Positions 32,184-35,697 of a stretch of 35,697 nucleotides of DNA are shown one piece after another. Position 1 is the stretch's first letter, and each line of letters opens with the position of its first letter. The translations under genes and the position numbers were made by a program. The DNA is taken from assembly GCA_016187725.1 (NCBI GenBank), contig JACPJE010000127.1, forward strand, positions 1 to 35,697. Direction: 5' to 3'. This DNA comes from Candidatus Latescibacterota bacterium (lineage in GTDB: Bacteria; Latescibacterota; UBA2968; UBA8231). The notes under the pieces are model-generated. The model saw nothing but the letters and a program-made list of their open reading frames with translations. It was not told where the DNA came from and ran no database searches.

Positions 32184-32300
32184 CTCTCCCTCCTTTTTGC
32201 GGATGAAGTATAAGCAATGCCTTCCCTCCCGAAAAGCAGGGTGCGCCGGTGCGGGGGCTTGCCTATTTTAAGGCATCCACCCTGTCAGGAGCCGCTGGCA

Positions 32301-35057
32301 ATGCCCGAAACCCTCTATCTCATCGACGCCTTCGCCCAGATCTTCCGGGCCTACTACGCCATCCGCACCCCCATGCACAGCCCCTCCACCGGCGAGCCCA
32401 CTCAGGCGGTCTTCGGCTTCACCGGCATGCTGCTCAAGCTCTTCTCCCAGTTCCAGCCCCACTACGCGGTGGTGGCCATCGACAGCCCGGGCAAGACCTT
32501 CCGCGACGACCTCTACTCCCAGTACAAGGCCACCCGCCGTGAGACCCCGGAGGACCTGCTCTCCCAGGTGCCTCGCGTGTTCCAGGTGGTGGAGGGCTTC
32601 GGCATCCCGGTCATCGGCCAGCCCGGCCTGGAGGCCGATGACATCATCGCCACCCTCACCCAGCGGGTGCTGGACAACCCCTCCTGGGGCGATCTCCACA
32701 TCCGCATCGTCTCCAAGGACAAGGATCTCGAACAATTGCTGGGCGAGAGGGTGAGCCTCTTCGACATCCACACCGACACCACCACTGACGTGGCGGCCTT
32801 GCTGGAGAACAAGGGCATCACCCCGGCCCAGGTCATCGACCTCTTGACCCTGATGGGCGACACCTCGGACAATGTGCCCGGGGTGGAGGGCATCGGTCCC
32901 AAGACCGCGGCCCAGCTCATCCAGCAATACGGCTCCCTAGACGGCCTGCTGGCCAATCTGGGCCAGCTCAAGGGCAAGCGGCGCGAAAATATAGAAAAAG
33001 CCCTCGACACCCTCCCCCTCTCGCGCGCCCTGGTCACCCTCAAACGCGACGCCGATTTCCCCTTCTCCCTCGAGGACGCGCGGGTCAGGCCCCCGGACCC
33101 GGCCCGCCTCTTGCCCCTCTTCCAGCAGTTGGGTTTCAACCGCTTCCGCGACGAGGTACAGCGCCTGGCCCCGCCCTCGGCCGCTACCCCTGCCCGGCAA
33201 GCCGATCTCTTCTCCGCCCCACCTGCCGGCGAGGCGCGCACCGCCGCCGAGGGCCACTACGAGGCCATCACCACCCTGGAGCAACTCCACATCCTGGCTG
33301 CCATGCTGCGCGCCCAGCCTCTGATCAGCGTGGACACCGAGACCACCGGTCTAGAACGCGAGGCCCTGTTATGCGGCCTGAGTTTTGCCTGGGAGGAAGG
33401 CAGGGGCGTGTACGTGCCCCTGCGCTCGCCTGAGCCCGAAGAGCATCTCTCACCTGCGGCAGTGCTCGAAGTACTCGGCCCGCTCCTGGCCGACCCTGCC
33501 CTGCCCAAATGCGGCCACAACCTCAAATTCGACGCCGGGGTGCTGCTCAACGCCGGGGTCCAGTTGCGCGGGGTGGTCTGCGATTCCCTGCTGGCCAGCA
33601 TCCTCATTGACCCCTCCCGGCCCAGCCACAAGCTCGACGAGCTGGCCCTGATCCACTTCAACCACCGGATGATCCCTATCACCGAACTCATCGGCGAGGG
33701 CGGCACCATGGACCAGGTGCCTTTGGACAAGATCGCCGTGTACGCCGCGGAGGATGCGGACCTGTCCTTGCGCCTGTGCCGGCTCTTCCTGCCCAAACTG
33801 GACGAACTGGGGATGGGGGAACTGATGCGCCAGGTGGAAGCCCCCCTGGCCGCGGTGCTGGCCCGCATGGAGGCCCGGGGCATCCTCTGCGATCCAGGGG
33901 AACTGCGGCGCCAGGGGCAGATCCTGGGCCAGCGGGTGGAGGAGCTGCGGCGCCAGGTCTGGGAGCTGGCCGGGGGCGAATTCCAGCTCGAATCGACTCA
34001 ACAGTTGGCCGAGGTGCTCTTCAAGAAGCTCGGCTTTCCCCCGGGCAAGCGCACCAAGACCGGATATTCCACCGACATCACGGTGCTGGAAAAACTGGCC
34101 GCCCGGGAGGACCGCAGCGATCCGCGCACCGGGGTGCCCCGGCTGGTCATCGAGTACCGGCAGCTGGCCAAGCTGATCAGCACCTACCTGGGCAACCTCG
34201 AAGCGGCCATCTCGCCCCGCGACCACCGCATCCACTCCACCTTCCACCAGCTGGTCACCGCCACCGGCCGGTTGGCCTCCCAGAACCCCAATCTCCAGAA
34301 CATCCCGGTGCGCACCGAGGTGGGCCGCCAGATCCGCCGGGCCTTCGTGGCCCCACCAGGACAACTGCTCATCTGCGCCGACTACTCGCAGATCGAGATC
34401 CGCCTGCTGGCCCACCTCAGCGAGGACCCGGCCCTCATCGAGGCCTTTGTCCAGGACCAGGACATCCACGCCGCGGTGGCGGCCCAGGTCTTCGGCGTGC
34501 CCCTGGACCAGGTGACCCGTCCCCTGCGCGACCAGGCCAAGACCATCAATTTCGGCATCATCTACGGGATCACCGCCTTTGGCCTGGCCCAGCGGGTGGA
34601 GGGCATGGACCTGGGGGCGGCCACCGCGCTGATCGCCGACTACAAGCGCCGCTTCCCCGGAATCGAATCCTTCCTGCAAAAATGCGTGCAGCAGGCCCTG
34701 GACCAGGGCTACGTCGCCACCCTGATGGGCCGCCGGCGGGCCATCCCCGAACTGCGCGAGCGCGACCACAACCTGCGCAGCCTGGGCGAAAGGCTGGCCA
34801 TCAACTCGGTGGTCCAGGGCAGCGCCGCGGACCTGATCAAGGCCGCCATGGTGCGGGTGCAGGACCGCATCGACCGGGAGGACCTGCCCCTCGAACTGCT
34901 TTTGCAGATCCACGACGAACTGGTCTTCGAGGCCCCCGCCGATCAGGCCCCCGTACTGGCCGAGATGATCTGCCGCGAGATGGAAGCGGCCATGACCCTG
35001 AAGGTGCCTCTGCGCGCCGAGGCCGGCATCGGCCCGGATTGGATGTCGGCCAAATAA
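32301..35057 (+). CDS. polA: DNA polymerase I
   Basis: 918 residues. ATG 32301 has AGGAG 9 bases upstream and gives the canonical MPETLYLIDAFAQIFRAYYA; an in-frame ATG at 32217 would add 28 unrelated residues. Domain order: 5' nuclease (about 1-290, with LEADDIIATL and MGDTSDNVPGVEGIGPKTA), 3'-5' exonuclease with D345 and E347 (VDTETTGLE), so proofreading looks intact, then the family A polymerase with D694 (DYSQIEIRLLAHLSEDP), AKTINFGIIYGIT and H871-D872-E873 (IHDELVFE). It fills gaps in repair and removes RNA primers. A housekeeping gene, transcribed away from the reductase and unrelated to the NMG operon. Confidence 0.97.
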   Translation: MPETLYLIDAFAQIFRAYYAIRTPMHSPSTGEPTQAVFGFTGMLLKLFSQFQPHYAVVAIDSPGKTFRDDLYSQYKATRRETPEDLLSQVPRVFQVVEGFGIPVIGQPGLEADDIIATLTQRVLDNPSWGDLHIRIVSKDKDLEQLLGERVSLFDIHTDTTTDVAALLENKGITPAQVIDLLTLMGDTSDNVPGVEGIGPKTAAQLIQQYGSLDGLLANLGQLKGKRRENIEKALDTLPLSRALVTLKRDADFPFSLEDARVRPPDPARLLPLFQQLGFNRFRDEVQRLAPPSAATPARQADLFSAPPAGEARTAAEGHYEAITTLEQLHILAAMLRAQPLISVDTETTGLEREALLCGLSFAWEEGRGVYVPLRSPEPEEHLSPAAVLEVLGPLLADPALPKCGHNLKFDAGVLLNAGVQLRGVVCDSLLASILIDPSRPSHKLDELALIHFNHRMIPITELIGEGGTMDQVPLDKIAVYAAEDADLSLRLCRLFLPKLDELGMGELMRQVEAPLAAVLARMEARGILCDPGELRRQGQILGQRVEELRRQVWELAGGEFQLESTQQLAEVLFKKLGFPPGKRTKTGYSTDITVLEKLAAREDRSDPRTGVPRLVIEYRQLAKLISTYLGNLEAAISPRDHRIHSTFHQLVTATGRLASQNPNLQNIPVRTEVGRQIRRAFVAPPGQLLICADYSQIEIRLLAHLSEDPALIEAFVQDQDIHAAVAAQVFGVPLDQVTRPLRDQAKTINFGIIYGITAFGLAQRVEGMDLGAATALIADYKRRFPGIESFLQKCVQQALDQGYVATLMGRRRAIPELRERDHNLRSLGERLAINSVVQGSAADLIKAAMVRVQDRIDREDLPLELLLQIHDELVFEAPADQAPVLAEMICREMEAAMTLKVPLRAEAGIGPDWMSAK

Positions 35058-35064
35058 CCCCGGC

Positions 35065-35697
35065 TCACAGATACCCCACCATGCCATCGTGGCCGTGCTC
35101 CACCTCGGGAGGACAGCCCAGTTCGGCCAGCAACTGCTGGGTGAGGTTGAGCTTGCGCTGGAGGAATTCGTCGTCGTGGATGGGATCGTGGTGGGTGACG
35201 ATCCACTTCCGGGCCCCGGTGTGGCGGATCAGGGCGCAGGCATTGGACAGGGAGGTGTGGCCCCAGCCGATCTTTTTCAGGTACTCTTCGTTGGTGTACT
35301 GGGCCTCGTGGATGAGCACATCCACCCCGGTGAGGAACTCGACGAGTCGGGCGTGGATGGCCAGCAACTGGCTGTCGCGGCCCACCTCGGCGGGGGGCCC
35401 CAAATACCCTTTGAGAAACTCGTTATCCGGCACGTAGGCCAGGCTGCGCCCGCCCAGCTCGACCTTGTAGCCCACGGTCGGGCTGGGATGCAGGGTGTAC
35501 GCCCACGACACGCGGCAGTCGCCCAGTTCCAGGGCATTGCCCTGCAGGTGCCTGAATTCCAGGTGGGCGCGCATGTCCTCCATCTGCACCGGGAAATAGG
35601 CCCGGTCCAACTGGCCGCGGAAGATGGACTCCAGGTCCTTGTCGGTGTTGGGCGGGGCGTAGAGGGTGATCTCGAAACCGGGGGTGAAGGCCGGGGC
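35065..35697 (-). CDS. Metallo-beta-lactamase-fold hydrolase (5' truncated)
   Basis: About 210 C-terminal residues; the frame is open to the window edge, so the start and the HxHxDH motif lie outside. Late metal-site motifs are visible: AYVPDNE, LIHEAQYTNEEY, GWGHTS and VTHHDPIHDD. These match the RNase Z/PhnP-like branch of MBL-fold phosphodiesterases, which act on cyclic or phosphodiester substrates. The gene converges on polA with 7 bases between stops. A more precise name would need the missing N-terminus. Confidence 0.8.
   Translation of the reverse strand, partial: APAFTPGFEITLYAPPNTDKDLESIFRGQLDRAYFPVQMEDMRAHLEFRHLQGNALELGDCRVSWAYTLHPSPTVGYKVELGGRSLAYVPDNEFLKGYLGPPAEVGRDSQLLAIHARLVEFLTGVDVLIHEAQYTNEEYLKKIGWGHTSLSNACALIRHTGARKWIVTHHDPIHDDEFLQRKLNLTQQLLAELGCPPEVEHGHDGMVGYL

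Noticed and set aside
32217..32300. Upstream ATG for polA
   Set aside because: The added 28 residues are not polymerase-like; ATG 32301 gives the canonical N-terminus with AGGAG upstream.

Overview
The window is GC-rich, densely coded bacterial DNA. Two secreted proteins end in FlgD-like Ig domains of the kind found on sorted surface proteins in FCB-group and related lineages. Phytanoyl-CoA-dioxygenase-like and enolase-superfamily genes are abundant, and there are several ASPIC/UnbV propeller proteins. Together these suggest an uncultured bacterium near Latescibacterota, Poribacteria or related phyla. This placement is an inference from gene content; no rRNA or other phylogenetic marker except polA is present.

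Layout. (1) 1-7653: cell-surface genes. These are the 3' part of a probable outer-membrane protein with calcium-loop-like motifs, a divergently transcribed pair of paralogous secreted proteins (discoidin-like region plus C-terminal FlgD-like domain), and a secreted CBM9-like protein with an AT-rich, well-formed promoter region and an intrinsic terminator. (2) 7677-11149: a small catabolic group, with a URO-D-family protein and a PhyH-family dioxygenase on the minus strand and a divergent mandelate-racemase/enolase-superfamily enzyme. (3) 11232-18532: a compact plus-strand cluster of four exported proteins: TPR protein, seven-bladed FG-GAP/ASPIC lipoprotein, double-parvulin lipoprotein, and a TPR-propeller-ASPIC fusion. 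(4) 29397 down to 18602, minus strand: a probable complete N-methylglutamate (NMG) pathway operon for methylamine use. It runs PII protein, the three N-methylglutamate synthase subunits (mgsABC), the four N-methylglutamate dehydrogenase subunits (mgdABCD, sarcosine-oxidase-like), a gamma-glutamylmethylamide synthetase-like glutamine synthetase (gmaS), and an isochorismatase-like hydrolase. (5) 32183 down to 29488, minus strand: aldo/keto reductase, a second enolase-superfamily enzyme and a second PhyH dioxygenase. (6) polA on the plus strand and, at the edge, a truncated metallo-beta-lactamase-fold gene.

How the genes work together. In the NMG pathway, GmaS condenses methylamine with glutamate to gamma-glutamylmethylamide. 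MgsABC moves the methylamine unit to form N-methylglutamate. MgdABCD oxidises that to glutamate plus a C1 unit at the formaldehyde or methylene-tetrahydrofolate level. PII at the head of the operon suggests nitrogen control.

The oddest points are in this operon. The dehydrogenase alpha subunit carries two separate sets of [2Fe-2S]-type cysteines and is broken by a frameshift between its FAD and BFD-like domains. MgsC has a lysine/alanine/proline-rich, histone-H1-like tail. A palindromic hairpin and a duplicated start-codon segment separate mgsC from mgdA. No tRNA, rRNA, CRISPR array or insertion sequence was seen.
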